Source: DAIQNV01 sp038748775
GTDB lineage: Bacteria; Planctomycetota; Phycisphaerae; Phycisphaerales; UBA1924
Direction of reading: 5' to 3'
Assembly: GCA_038748775.1 (NCBI GenBank)
Contig: JBCDIT010000017.1
Coordinates: 6,017 to 70,016 of the forward strand
DNA length: 64,000 nucleotides
Shown here: positions 53,194 to 62,694 of the stretch, in pieces
How the letters are laid out: each line of letters starts with the position of its first letter
Position numbering within the stretch: the stretch's first letter is position 1
Notes under the pieces: model-generated
What the model saw: the letters and a program-made list of their open reading frames with translations, nothing else
Database searches by the model: none
What the model was told of the DNA's origin: nothing
Made by a program: the position numbers and the translations under genes

Positions 53194-54327
53194 TTGAAAC
53201 ACCCTGATCACCACGTCTTTGCTCACACCCCCACGACCCTTGGCGAGTGGTTCGCTGAACGCGGGAGACCCGCGTTTCGTGGTCGCCAGGTGCTGGAATG
53301 GGTGTATCAAAAAGGTGTCACCGACCCCAAGGCGATGACGAACCTGTCCACGGCTGAACGAGACCTGCTTTCCGAGTCCATGACGTTTGAGAGCGGGCCC
53401 GAGGTCACGCGGAGTGAAGCCAGCGACGGGACACGCAAACTCCTCGTGGAATGGACCGACGGTGGCGCGGGGAATCCCGGTTCTCTGCTCCCGGTCTTGA
53501 ACCCGCAAGCCGACGCGTCGAAGCAGACTGAGTGCGTCATGATCCCGTCGCTCGACGAGAACGAGCGAGGGGTGCCCAAGCGCCGGACCGCTTGCATCTC
53601 GAGCCAGGTCGGTTGCCCGGTCGGGTGTCGGTTCTGCGCTTCGGGCCTTGACGGATTGGGCGGAAACCTCTCGTCGGGTCGAATTGTCGAACAGGTCTGG
53701 CGGCTCGGTCAACTGCCCGGTGTCGCGCGGATCACCAACGTGGTGTTCATGGGCATGGGCGAGCCCTTGGCGAATTTCTCTCCGGTTGTGTCCGCTGTCC
53801 GCACACTCGCAGCGAAATGGGGACCGGGAATCGGAGCTCGGAAGATCACGATCAGCACCGTGGGGATGCACCGCGCGATCGAGCGTCTCGCCGACGAACT
53901 CGAGTTGCCGGTCACGCTGGCCCTGAGCCTTCACGCCCCCAACGACGACCTGCGCCGTGAACTCATCCCATGGGCGGAGTTCACCTCGATCGAACAGCTG
54001 TTTGCCGCGTGCGACCGCTGGTTTGACAAGACGGGCCGCGAGATCACGCTCGAGTACACGTTGCTGCGCGACGTGAACGATCGCCCGGAGCACGCCCGGG
54101 AGTTGGCGTCGGTCGCGAAACGGCTCCGCGCGAACGTGAACCTGATCCGGTTCAATGAGGTTGACGCGGTGCCGTATCAGCGGCCCCGCCCGAACGGTGT
54201 TCGGCAGTTCCAGACGATCCTGCGTGAGCGGGGGTTGAACGTCCACATCCGCGCGAGCCGAGGGCGTGACATCGAAGCCGCGTGCGGCCAGCTCCGGCGT
54301 GAGCACGCGGCGAAGGATGCTGGGTGA
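53194..54327 (+). CDS. rlmN: 23S rRNA / tRNA A2503-type radical SAM methyltransferase RlmN
   Basis: A 377-aa protein. The radical SAM cluster motif is CPVGCRFC (Cys 141, 145, 148), with GMGEPLANF and ISTVGM, SLHAPNDDLRRELIP, VNLIRFNEV and the late ACGQL Cys used in the reaction. It methylates C2 of A2503 in 23S rRNA and A37 of some tRNAs. The start is TTG 53194; no ATG/GTG fits and the Shine-Dalgarno is poor. Residues ~88-130 form an insert relative to my expectation of the family. Its stop overlaps the next start by one base. Confidence 0.95.
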   Translation: MKHPDHHVFAHTPTTLGEWFAERGRPAFRGRQVLEWVYQKGVTDPKAMTNLSTAERDLLSESMTFESGPEVTRSEASDGTRKLLVEWTDGGAGNPGSLLPVLNPQADASKQTECVMIPSLDENERGVPKRRTACISSQVGCPVGCRFCASGLDGLGGNLSSGRIVEQVWRLGQLPGVARITNVVFMGMGEPLANFSPVVSAVRTLAAKWGPGIGARKITISTVGMHRAIERLADELELPVTLALSLHAPNDDLRRELIPWAEFTSIEQLFAACDRWFDKTGREITLEYTLLRDVNDRPEHARELASVAKRLRANVNLIRFNEVDAVPYQRPRPNGVRQFQTILRERGLNVHIRASRGRDIEAACGQLRREHAAKDAG

Positions 54328-55109
54328 TGCTCGCGTCGGCGGCGCCGGGGCCGTGGCCCGACGGGTTTACGCCCTACACCTTTCATCACACCGTGTCGTC
54401 GATCGCGTGGGCCAGCATCGCGTTCGGGCTTGTCCTGCTCGCCGCCCGATGGCGCGGGACGTCGGCGGAGAACCACTTGCGTACGTCAGTGGTGAGCGGG
54501 GTCGCCGTTTCCCAGGCCCTTATGGTCGTGTACTGGCTCGAGCCGGCTCGATTTTCCTGGGGCACGAGCCTGCCTTTGCACATGTGCGACCTTGTCGCCT
54601 GGCTCACTCCGCTTGCGTTGCTGGTTCGATGGCGCCCCGTCCGAGCCGTGGTGTTTTTCTGGGGCCTCGGGCTCACGACACAGGCGTTCGTTCAGCCGAC
54701 ACTGCTCTACGGGCTTCAGCACGGCGTGTATTGGTTTTTCTGGGTTCAGCACGCGGCGGTGCTGCTCGGCGGGTTGTACCTCTGGGTCGTGCTGGGCTAT
54801 CGCCCGGGCCGGTCCGACTTCGCCTTTGTCGGGGGGCTGAGTGCCGCCGCCGCGGCGATCACGGCCTTGGTCAATTGGCAGACCGGCTGGGAGTACTTTT
54901 TCACTGGCCCAGAACCCCCCGAGAACGACACGATTATCGATTACCTCGGGCCTTGGCCTTTGCGGGTCGTTTGGCTCTGGTGCTTGGCGATGGGCGCGAT
55001 GGCGATCATCTGGGGGCTGTCGGTGGTCGCGTCGCGTTTCGTAGACGCCCCGCGTGATGACGCGCCAGATGGAACGGCGGCCGCCGAACGGCCGACGTCG
55101 GCTTCGTAG
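54327..55109 (+). CDS. YwaF-like integral membrane protein (TIGR02206-like)
   Basis: A 260-aa protein with about six to seven hydrophobic segments. The signature pieces SLPLHMCDLVAWLTPLAL, FFWGLGLTTQAFVQPTL and YFFTGPEPPENDTIIDYLGPWPLRVVWLW match the YwaF/TIGR02206 family (also related to eukaryotic TMEM164). The biochemical role is not established for bacteria to my knowledge. ATG 54327 overlaps the rlmN stop (TGATG). It is followed after 9 bp by the WecA-like gene. Confidence 0.88.
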   Translation: MLASAAPGPWPDGFTPYTFHHTVSSIAWASIAFGLVLLAARWRGTSAENHLRTSVVSGVAVSQALMVVYWLEPARFSWGTSLPLHMCDLVAWLTPLALLVRWRPVRAVVFFWGLGLTTQAFVQPTLLYGLQHGVYWFFWVQHAAVLLGGLYLWVVLGYRPGRSDFAFVGGLSAAAAAITALVNWQTGWEYFFTGPEPPENDTIIDYLGPWPLRVVWLWCLAMGAMAIIWGLSVVASRFVDAPRDDAPDGTAAAERPTSAS

Positions 55110-55118
55110 ACTCGTCCG

Positions 55119-56273
55119 ATGCTTCTCACACTTGGCCTGCTCGCTCTCGGTGCTTTCCTCGTTTCCGCCGTCGGCACCGGCGGCGTTTGGCGTGTAAGCA
55201 CGCGGCTCGGCGTCACCGACTCGGCGCCGGTCGAAGGCCAGGCCAAGGAAGCTCCGAGAGCGATTCCGAACACCGGGGGGATCGGACTCTTCTTGGGCAT
55301 CACCTTGCCGATGGTGATCGGCCTGATTTGTGCGCATTTCGTACCTCTCGAGGAACTCGGCCCGCTTTCGGCGCTCGCCCCCTATGCGGACGGCATCGCG
55401 GAGCGAACCCCGCTCGCGCTCGGGCTGCTCGCGTGTCTGTTGGCTCTTCACGTCCTGGGCCTCGTTGACGACCGCCGGCCTCTCGGGCCACTCGTGAAGC
55501 TCGCGATCATGCTGGCTCCGGCCCTTGCGTTCCCGATCTTGACCGAGACCCGTTTGCTCACGGCGGCGGACGAACTCGTCGGCGGGCGCTGGCTCAGCGT
55601 GTTCATCACGGCCGTTTGGATCGTTGCGGTGACCAACGCGATGAACCTGATCGACAACATGGACGGTGCGTGCGCCGGCGTCGCGTCGGTTGCCGGGGCG
55701 TGCTTTTTTTCCGCGGCCATGGTTAGTGAGCAGTGGTTCGTCGCGGCGACCCTCGCGTTGCTTGTTGGATCGTGCCTCGGGTTCTTGGTGTGGAACAAAC
55801 CCCCTGCCAAGATCTTCATGGGGGACGGCGGCTCGCTCGTGATCGGTTTCCTGCTCGCGTTTCTGACGGTCCGCACGACGTACACCGGCGCTGGGCCGAC
55901 CGGTGAACCGCTTGCAGGCGGCTGGTACGCCTTGCTGATGCCTTTGCTCGTGCTCTCCGTCCCGCTCTACGACATGACCACCGTCACGCTCATCCGGCTC
56001 CGGCAGGGACGAAGCCCGTTCGTCGGCGATCTTCAGCATCTCTCGCATCGTCTCGTGAAGCGACGGCTGAGCAAGCGAGCGGCCGTCGCGATCATGTGCG
56101 GGCTCGCCGGCGTGACCGGGATCGGCGGCGTCGTGCTCGGTAGCCTCGCCCCTTGGCAAGCGATCCTCGTAGGTGGACAGACCGGGTTGATCCTGATCGT
56201 GATCGCGATCCTTGAGTGGAAGAGTTCGCCGCCCGGCGCGCGGCACGACCAACTCGAGGTTGCCGATGACTGA
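55119..56273 (+). CDS. WecA/MraY-type polyprenyl-phosphate sugar-1-phosphate transferase
   Basis: A 384-aa membrane enzyme with about ten helices. Motifs: IPNTGGIGLF (49-58), LGLVDDRRPLG (Asp-Asp 117-118), NAMNLIDNMDG (173-183), KIFMGDGGSLVIGF, and the cytoplasmic GDLQHLSHRLVKRRLS loop with the HxxxR-like element. It attaches a sugar-1-phosphate (often GlcNAc) to undecaprenyl phosphate, the first step of surface glycan assembly. It overlaps the O-antigen-ligase-like gene by 8 nt, supporting an envelope glycan role. Confidence 0.93.
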   Translation: MLLTLGLLALGAFLVSAVGTGGVWRVSTRLGVTDSAPVEGQAKEAPRAIPNTGGIGLFLGITLPMVIGLICAHFVPLEELGPLSALAPYADGIAERTPLALGLLACLLALHVLGLVDDRRPLGPLVKLAIMLAPALAFPILTETRLLTAADELVGGRWLSVFITAVWIVAVTNAMNLIDNMDGACAGVASVAGACFFSAAMVSEQWFVAATLALLVGSCLGFLVWNKPPAKIFMGDGGSLVIGFLLAFLTVRTTYTGAGPTGEPLAGGWYALLMPLLVLSVPLYDMTTVTLIRLRQGRSPFVGDLQHLSHRLVKRRLSKRAAVAIMCGLAGVTGIGGVVLGSLAPWQAILVGGQTGLILIVIAILEWKSSPPGARHDQLEVADD

Positions 56274-58479
56274 ACGCACCGGCCGCATGACCCAACGGAT
56301 CGCCACGCTTGGCGTCATTGTGCTCGCGCTTACCAAGGCCGCGGTGCAGAACGAGCGAACGCCGGTCTGGGATTTCGACGCTTGGTCACGATGGTCGCCT
56401 ATGACCGGCCTGGGTCCGGCAACCGGAGTCGCGATCGATGCGCTGATCCTGGCCCTCTCGGCCTTCGGGCTGTGGGGCGTTGTGGCTCGGGGCCGCTCGG
56501 TGAGGGTGCTCTGGGTCGCCCTTGGGCTCGTCGGGGCTCTCGGGGTCTGGCTTCACGCGGCTCTTAGCGGCCCGGGTTGGATCGAACCGCTCGCGCCTGA
56601 GGGAGGAGGCTCTACGTGGATATCTGGCATCGCCGCCCTCATCGTTTGCGCACACGCTTCGCGCGATCGGTGGCTCGCTCGGGTCGGTCTCGGCCTGGCA
56701 CTCGGATTCATCGGCGTGCTCCTGACCAAGGGGCTCATTCAGATCTGGATCGAACACCCCCTGACGGTTCGGGCGTTCCGCATCGATCGCGAGGGCATCC
56801 TCGCGGCCCGTGGCTGGAGCGAGGGCTCCCCGGCGGCGCTCTCGTTTGAAAGGCGTCTTCTCCAGCCCGAGGCGACGGGCTGGTTCGGACTCGCCAACGT
56901 CTACGCGAGCTTCGCCGCCGCGACGGCCATCGGGCTCGGCGCCGCGGCGGCCGCGTGGGTCCGGACTGACCGAGCGGCGTGGAAAGATCGAGCGTGGCTC
57001 ATCGTCTTGGCCGGGGCGGGGGCCGGGGTGCTCGCGCTCTTCTTCAGTGGCTCCAAAGGCGGGCTCGGTGCTGCATTGCTCGCAGGGCTTGGCGTCGTTG
57101 CGATGGGTGTGCTTACCGGACGGCGGCGAAAGTTGGCCCGCTGGGTCGGCCCGGCCTTGATCACTTCTGTGCTTGCCGGCGTTGTGGCCCGGGGGTTTGT
57201 TGGAACGAACGTCGATGAACTCAGCCTGCTGTTCCGCGCTTTTTATATGGAGGGCGCGCTCCGCATCTGGGCGTCCGCTCCATTCATCGGTGTCGGGCCA
57301 GGCGGCTTCCAGGACGCGTATCTGCTCGCGAAACCCCCGGTGAGCCCGGAAGCCGTGGCGAGCCCCCACAGCGTTGCGTTCGACTGGACCAGCACGCTTG
57401 GGCTCTTCGGCCTCGCTTGGGCGGTGCTGCTCGGATTGGCGTCCACGTCGATTTCTCCGGCTCGATGCCCGCGGACCGACCCCGAACGTGAAGTCCTCGG
57501 CTGGAAGCCGATCGCACTGCTCTGCGGGGTTGCGGTGCTCGCCGGGGCGTTCGCCGAGCGCTTCGCGACCACGCCGGAACTCGCCCTCGGACGGATCGCC
57601 GGCCTTGCTCTTTGGGCGTTTCTCGCGTGGGCGGTCATGAATCGAACGCCCACAGGTGCCCTTCGACTCGCGGGCGTCGGCGCGTCCCTGACCATTCTGG
57701 TCCACTCGCAGATCGAGATGACGTCCACGCAGCCGGAGTCGGCGGTGCTTGCGCTCTCCCTCGTCGGGCTTGGCGTGGGCCCTCGCGTTTCCAAGCGCCG
57801 GCGTGGGAGATTGGCCCTCGCATTGTCGGGGGGCGTGCTCGTGCTCGCGTTTGCGGCAGCACCCGTTGTGCTCACCCTCGCTCGATGGCAGGGTGCCCTG
57901 CTTGATGCCGCGAGTGCGGTCCGTCCGATAGCCGAAGCAACGACCCAGGAGCTTCGCGTCGAGACGTCTGACGCGGTGCTCATGCTCTCCGAGGCGCGAG
58001 CGGATCTGGAGCGAGCGAGCGGATGGCGGCCAGCCCACGAACCGACCCTCAAGGCGGCCGGCCGGACGTCTGGTGTCATCGCCGCGTCGACGGGCGATAT
58101 CGAGGTCCTAACCCGCAGCGCAGAACGCGCGGCCAGGCTCGCCGACGGCAACCCGACCGCCTCAACTCACGGCTGGGCGGGTGTCGCGGCGCTCGCGGTC
58201 GTTGACGCATCTCGGGCAGCCGGAGAGACGCCTCAAGAGGCGGGCCAGTGGCTCGGGCGGGCGATCGATCACTTTCGGGCCGCGGCGGCCCTCGACCCGC
58301 ACGGCGTCGTCCCGGCCCTTCGTGTCATGGATGCGTTCGAGGCCGCTGAGAAGCCGGATCTCGCCAAGGATTGGGCCGCGGAGACCCTGCGCCGTGACGG
58401 TCTGACGACCCTCGATCCTCTCGTGGGCCTGGGCGAGCGGGATCGACGCCGCGTCGAAGCCCTCGCCGGGGCGATCTAA
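56266..58479 (+). CDS. O-antigen ligase/polymerase-like membrane protein
   Basis: A 737-aa protein. ATG 56266 is preceded by GAGG at 6 nt and lies inside the previous gene's end. There are about twelve hydrophobic helices. The Wzy_C-type region is recognisable (LFFSGSKGGLGAALLAG, then RIWASAPFIGVGPGGFQDAY and SPHSVAFDWTSTLGLFGLAWA, with the conserved His-bearing loop). The C-terminal part after residue ~560 is soluble and helical, TPR-like. It joins or polymerises lipid-linked glycans together with the WecA-like enzyme. Confidence 0.85.
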   Translation: MTERTGRMTQRIATLGVIVLALTKAAVQNERTPVWDFDAWSRWSPMTGLGPATGVAIDALILALSAFGLWGVVARGRSVRVLWVALGLVGALGVWLHAALSGPGWIEPLAPEGGGSTWISGIAALIVCAHASRDRWLARVGLGLALGFIGVLLTKGLIQIWIEHPLTVRAFRIDREGILAARGWSEGSPAALSFERRLLQPEATGWFGLANVYASFAAATAIGLGAAAAAWVRTDRAAWKDRAWLIVLAGAGAGVLALFFSGSKGGLGAALLAGLGVVAMGVLTGRRRKLARWVGPALITSVLAGVVARGFVGTNVDELSLLFRAFYMEGALRIWASAPFIGVGPGGFQDAYLLAKPPVSPEAVASPHSVAFDWTSTLGLFGLAWAVLLGLASTSISPARCPRTDPEREVLGWKPIALLCGVAVLAGAFAERFATTPELALGRIAGLALWAFLAWAVMNRTPTGALRLAGVGASLTILVHSQIEMTSTQPESAVLALSLVGLGVGPRVSKRRRGRLALALSGGVLVLAFAAAPVVLTLARWQGALLDAASAVRPIAEATTQELRVETSDAVLMLSEARADLERASGWRPAHEPTLKAAGRTSGVIAASTGDIEVLTRSAERAARLADGNPTASTHGWAGVAALAVVDASRAAGETPQEAGQWLGRAIDHFRAAAALDPHGVVPALRVMDAFEAAEKPDLAKDWAAETLRRDGLTTLDPLVGLGERDRRRVEALAGAI

Positions 58480-58936
58480 ACACGATCTTCGCGTTCGAAC
58501 GCGCCGGGCCGGTTTGATCGCTCCGAAACGCTGGCTAGCATTCGCCTACAGGTCCCGCAGGTGCTTCCGTAGGCCGGGTTTGCGTCGGGCAGGAAGTATC
58601 GGGGATGAACGACCCTGTCCGTGCGGCGGGGGCACTTGGAGCTTGTCGCGGCTGGGGTTGCAATCCCTCGCGACCAGCGGAGCGGATCGATGGACGACGA
58701 CCCTGAACCGGAAGTTGCCGATACCCCGCTGATCGACCGCCCCTGAGGCGGCGCCGCTGGGCCACGCGTGGCACGCGCCGGCCGGGCAAGCATCCCAAAT
58801 CCAATCCAGTGTGACGGCTCGGGTCTGGAACGACCGATCCGTAGGACGCGGCCCTCGGGTTTCCCTGAGGCGTTGCGGTTGAGCAGGACATGAAGGCAAC
58901 CGGGCCCGGGCTGGGTGACCGGCAAGGAGTCAGGCA
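58480..58936 (+). other. Leader region before fusA
   Basis: 457 bp. No frame has a ribosome site or recognisable sequence, and no known RNA family was recognised. A small hairpin CCGCC-CCTGA-GGCGG lies near 58737. It probably contains the fusA promoter and leader. Confidence 0.4.
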
Positions 58937-61051
58937 ATGACGCAAGATATGAAGTACATCCGGAACATCGGGATCTGTGCCCACATCGACGCTGGTAAGA
59001 CCACCTGCACCGAGCGCATCCTCTACTACACCGGTAAGGCGTACAAGATCGGCGAAGTGCACGAGGGCACCGCGACCATGGACTTCCTGCAGGAGGAGCA
59101 GCAGCGCGGCATCACGATCCAGTCGGCCGCGACGACCTGCCCCTGGCAGAAGGACGGTATCGACTACAAGATCAACATCATCGATACCCCGGGCCACGTG
59201 GACTTCACCATCGAGGTCGAGCGGTCGATGCGCATCCTCGACGGTGCGGTCGCGGTGTTCGACGGCAAGGAAGGCGTGGAAGCTCAGTCGGAAACGGTCT
59301 GGCGTCAGGCGGACCGCTACGACGTCCCCCGCTGCTGCTTCATCAACAAGATGGACAAGATGGGCGCCGACTTCGAGTTCAGCTTCAACTCGATCATCAA
59401 GCGTCTTGGCGCCAACCCGATCGCGGTCCAGTACCCGATCGGTGCGGGCAACGACTTCCAGGGCATGATCGACCTGCTCACCATGAAGGCGTATTTCTTC
59501 GAGGGTGACAAGGGCGAGAACGTCGTCGAGAAGGACATCCCGGCCGAGTTGCAGGACAAGGCCGACGAGTGGCGCCACACGCTTATCGAGAAATCGGTCG
59601 AGCTCGACGACGATCTGATGGAGCGGTACCTCGAAGACGAGAATTCGATCACCGACGAAGAAATCCGGGCGGCGCTCCGCAAGGGCACGATCGCCCGTGA
59701 GTGCAATCCGGTCTTCACTGGCTCGGCCCTCAAGAACATCGGTGTCCAGCGTCTGATCGACGGCATAATCGATTACCTGCCCAACCCGACCGAGGTCCCG
59801 CCGGTGCAGGGTGCGAACCCGAAGGACGAGGAAGAGAAGATCGAGCGGCCGCACGATCCGAAGGCCCCCTTCAGCGCTCTCGTGTTCAAGGTGGTTTCGG
59901 ACACCCACGGCGACCTGACCTATGCACGTGTGTACTCGGGCACACTGGGCAAGGGCACGCGTCTGCTGAACCCGGTCAACGGGAAGAAGGAGAACGTGAG
60001 CCGTATCTTCGAGATGCACGCGAACAGCCGCGAGGCGCTCGACGAGGTCACCGCGGGGAACATCGTCGCCCTCGTCGGCGTCAAGAACTCGATCACCGGT
60101 GATACGCTCTGCGACCCGGACGACCCGATCGTCCTCGAGCGCATGACCTTCCCCGAGCCGGTCATCAGCATGTCGATCGAGCCGAAGACCGCCGACGACA
60201 AGAAGAAGCTCACCGACGCCCTCACGACCATCAAACGCGAGGATCCGTCGTTCCGCTCGGAGTACAACGAAGAGACCGGCCAGACCATCATCGCCGGCAT
60301 GGGCGAGCTTCACCTCGAGATCATCACCAACAAGATCACGCGTGATATGAAGGTGAACGTCGAGGTCGGCAAGCCCCGCGTGTCGTACCGCGAGGCGATC
60401 CAGGGCAGCGCCCAGAAGGTCGAAGGCAAGTACAAGAAGCAGACCGGTGGTTCGGGTCAGTTCGGTCACTGCGTCATCAACCTCAAGCCGATGACGACCG
60501 AAGAAGCCGAGGCGGCGGAGCTGAACTTCAAGGACAACATCGCCTTCGAAAACAAGATCGTTGGCGGCAAGATCCCGAAGGAGTTCATCCCGTCGGTCGA
60601 AGCGGGCGTCCGCCAGACCGCGGTCTCGGGTGTTTCGGCGAGCTACCCGCTGATCAACATCCACGTCGAGCTCATCGATGGTTCCTACCACGAGGTCGAC
60701 TCGAGCCAGGTCGCGTTCGAGCAGGCGGCCCGCCTTGCGCTTCGCGAAGCGGTCAACCGGGCCAAGAGCGTGCACCTTGAGCCGATCATGAAGGTGGTCA
60801 TCACCACGCCCGAGGATTACCTCGGTAACGTCACCGGTGACCTCTCGAGCCGCCGCGGCATGATCATGGACACCGAAGACCGAGGCATGGTCAAGATCAT
60901 CACCGCCGAGGTGCCTCTTAGCGAAATGTTCGGGTACACCACGACGCTTCGAGGCCTCAGCCAGGGCCGAGCCTCAAGCGCCATGGAGTTCAGCAAGTAC
61001 GCCCCGATGCCGGCGAACCTCCAGCGCGAGGTCATCGAGGCGGGGGCGTAA
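58937..61051 (+). CDS. fusA: Translation elongation factor G
   Basis: A 704-aa GTPase, normal length. AAGGAG is 7 nt before ATG. G1 AHIDAGKTT (15-23), switch RGITIQSAAT, G3 DTPGHVDF, G4 NKMDKMG, then domains II-V (PFSALVFKVVSDTHGDLTYARVYSG; GMGELHLEII; TGGSGQFGHCVI; YLGNVTGDLSSRRGMI). It moves tRNA-mRNA through the ribosome. It stands alone with its own terminator, not in a str operon. EF-G is often duplicated in this phylum, so this copy may be the main or an accessory one. Confidence 0.97.
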   Translation: MTQDMKYIRNIGICAHIDAGKTTCTERILYYTGKAYKIGEVHEGTATMDFLQEEQQRGITIQSAATTCPWQKDGIDYKINIIDTPGHVDFTIEVERSMRILDGAVAVFDGKEGVEAQSETVWRQADRYDVPRCCFINKMDKMGADFEFSFNSIIKRLGANPIAVQYPIGAGNDFQGMIDLLTMKAYFFEGDKGENVVEKDIPAELQDKADEWRHTLIEKSVELDDDLMERYLEDENSITDEEIRAALRKGTIARECNPVFTGSALKNIGVQRLIDGIIDYLPNPTEVPPVQGANPKDEEEKIERPHDPKAPFSALVFKVVSDTHGDLTYARVYSGTLGKGTRLLNPVNGKKENVSRIFEMHANSREALDEVTAGNIVALVGVKNSITGDTLCDPDDPIVLERMTFPEPVISMSIEPKTADDKKKLTDALTTIKREDPSFRSEYNEETGQTIIAGMGELHLEIITNKITRDMKVNVEVGKPRVSYREAIQGSAQKVEGKYKKQTGGSGQFGHCVINLKPMTTEEAEAAELNFKDNIAFENKIVGGKIPKEFIPSVEAGVRQTAVSGVSASYPLINIHVELIDGSYHEVDSSQVAFEQAARLALREAVNRAKSVHLEPIMKVVITTPEDYLGNVTGDLSSRRGMIMDTEDRGMVKIITAEVPLSEMFGYTTTLRGLSQGRASSAMEFSKYAPMPANLQREVIEAGA

Positions 61052-61098
61052 AGCGCCCCCCCGCACGAAAGTTACCTGGGTTCACGTCCTGAGTCCGA

Positions 61099-61136
61099 GA
61101 AGCGACGCCTCCAACGTGGGGCGTCGCTTTCTTTTT
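61099..61136 (+). terminator. Intrinsic terminator of fusA
   Basis: AAGCGACGCC (61100-61109) pairs with GGCGTCGCTT (61120-61129) around a 10-nt loop, followed by TTTCTTTTT. It lies 48 bp after the stop. Confidence 0.9.
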
Positions 61137-61203
61137 GTCCTGCAATGGCTTAGGCGCGTTTTTGCCCTCATGTTCGAAGCGACTTCGAGCAAGGAGAGCA
61201 GAC

Positions 61204-61974
61204 ATGAATCAGGCCACCCGTGCGTTTTCCGTGTGTGCCGCCGCTACCGCGGCGACCCTCGCCGCCCCCGCCCTCGCGGGCCGCATCGTCGCTTCGCACG
61301 ATGTTAATACCTTCTCGTCGAGCATCGCGAGCAGGAACGAAGCCCAACTCGCGGTCAACATCGCGAGCTACCTCGCCGGCGAAGGCGGAGACCTACTCCT
61401 CATCGAATCGTCGCCGCACGAATTCCGGGACTACTCGGACACGGTGATCGACGCGCTGGTCGGCGCTGGCTTCAGCGTCACCGTTGACATCTGGAGCGAC
61501 GGCTACGCCGATCGCGTTCCGTCGTTGGAGTCGTTTGACGCCGTGTTCTTCGGCGTGAACTACGGAATCGACGGCTCGGAACTCGCCATCCCCGACGTCG
61601 AGCAACTCCACAACTTCGTCGATAACGGAGGCGGGGCGTACGTCTTTGGCGGTAACGGGCCCAACGCCGCGGCCGAAGCCGAAGTCCTCAATGAGTTCCT
61701 CGTCCCGTACGGAGCGAAGTTCTCCGCTGAGTCGTACGACGGCGTGTGGGACTACGAGGTCGACAGCGATCACGAGATCTTCGCCGGCCTCCAGGGGTCG
61801 ACGATCAATGCCGGCATCGGAAACGGACTGATCGACCTCGACGCGAGCGGCGGACTTGAGATCGTTCAGTACGCCGCAAACGGGAGCGGTGTGATCGCGA
61901 CGCTCGATGTTCCTGCTCCGGGAACGGCGGCGGCGCTTCTCGGCCTCGCGGCATTCGCCCGCCGCCGTCGCTGA
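61204..61974 (+). CDS. Secreted protein with PEP-CTERM tail
   Basis: A 256-aa protein. AAGGAGAG precedes ATG 61204. Signal peptide (MNQATRAFSVCAAATAATLAAPALA). The middle (LAVNIASYLAGEGGDLLLIESS, GFSVTVDIWSDGYADRVPSLESFDAVFFGVNYG, DNGGGAYVFGGNGP) reads as an alpha/beta domain like glutamine-amidotransferase-type or GldG-type folds, without visible catalytic residues. The end VPAPGTAAALLGLAAFARRRR is a clear PEP-CTERM-type sorting signal. It is transcribed after the fusA terminator. Confidence 0.82.
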   Translation: MNQATRAFSVCAAATAATLAAPALAGRIVASHDVNTFSSSIASRNEAQLAVNIASYLAGEGGDLLLIESSPHEFRDYSDTVIDALVGAGFSVTVDIWSDGYADRVPSLESFDAVFFGVNYGIDGSELAIPDVEQLHNFVDNGGGAYVFGGNGPNAAAEAEVLNEFLVPYGAKFSAESYDGVWDYEVDSDHEIFAGLQGSTINAGIGNGLIDLDASGGLEIVQYAANGSGVIATLDVPAPGTAAALLGLAAFARRRR

Positions 61975-62070
61975 TCCGGGAATTCGGCGCGGCGGGCGTC
62001 CTGCCCGCCGCTCGGTGCCCTATCCTCGCCTCGATTCCGAGCCTGTGACGGGCTCGTTCGGGGACGATCG

Positions 62071-62694
62071 ATGGTGTTCAAGAGTGTGCTGCTATTCGGC
62101 CCGCCCGGCGTGGGAAAGGGAACCCAGGGCAAACTCCTCGGCGGAGTTCCTGGTTTCTTCCACCTTTCGAGCGGTGACATGTTCCGTGGGCTCGATCGCG
62201 GCAGCGACTTAGGCCGAGAGATCAACGCGATCATGGAGAGCGGAGAGCTCGTTCCCGATGAGCTGACCGTTCGGCTCTGGCGCGACCACACGGCCCGCCT
62301 TGCCAGCTCTGGGACGCTTGACCCCGATCGGCACGTCCTCCTGCTTGACGGGATCCCCCGGAACCTGACGCAGTGCGGGCTGATGGACGACGCCATCGAT
62401 GTCCTCGCCATCTTGAAGTTCGACGTCGCGGACCGCGAGGCGCTCGTGCGGAGAATCAAGCGACGAGCCGAGCAAGAGGGGCGGAAAGACGACGCCGACG
62501 AGAACAAGGTCCGCAATCGATTCGTCGTGTTCGACCGCGAGACGGCGCCGATGATCGAACGCTACTCGTCAGATCTGGTGCACACGATCGAAGCCGGCGG
62601 GCTTCCTCTGGAGGTGTTTGGCCTCGCGACGGCCCGCCTTGCGACGATCCACGCTCAGATGATGGGTATCGCGACAGGGACGCCCGGTGCGTGA
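62071..62694 (+). CDS. adk: Adenylate kinase family protein
   Basis: A 207-aa NMP kinase. P-loop GPPGVGKGT (10-18), SSGDMFR, the DGIPRN loop (adenylate-kinase signature), RRIKRRAEQEGRKDDADENKVRNR lid region. The lid is short and lacks the four-Cys zinc site. It converts AMP and ATP to two ADP. It is slightly shorter than the usual 214-220 aa. Its end overlaps the next gene by 8 nt. Confidence 0.9.
   Translation: MVFKSVLLFGPPGVGKGTQGKLLGGVPGFFHLSSGDMFRGLDRGSDLGREINAIMESGELVPDELTVRLWRDHTARLASSGTLDPDRHVLLLDGIPRNLTQCGLMDDAIDVLAILKFDVADREALVRRIKRRAEQEGRKDDADENKVRNRFVVFDRETAPMIERYSSDLVHTIEAGGLPLEVFGLATARLATIHAQMMGIATGTPGA

Noticed and set aside
54486..56336. 616-codon minus-strand frame opposite the YwaF-like and WecA-like genes
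   Set aside because: Arg/Pro/Glu-rich shadow of membrane-protein genes.
58535..60775. 746-codon minus-strand frame opposite fusA
   Set aside because: Mirror of EF-G codon bias; no ribosome site and no family sequence.
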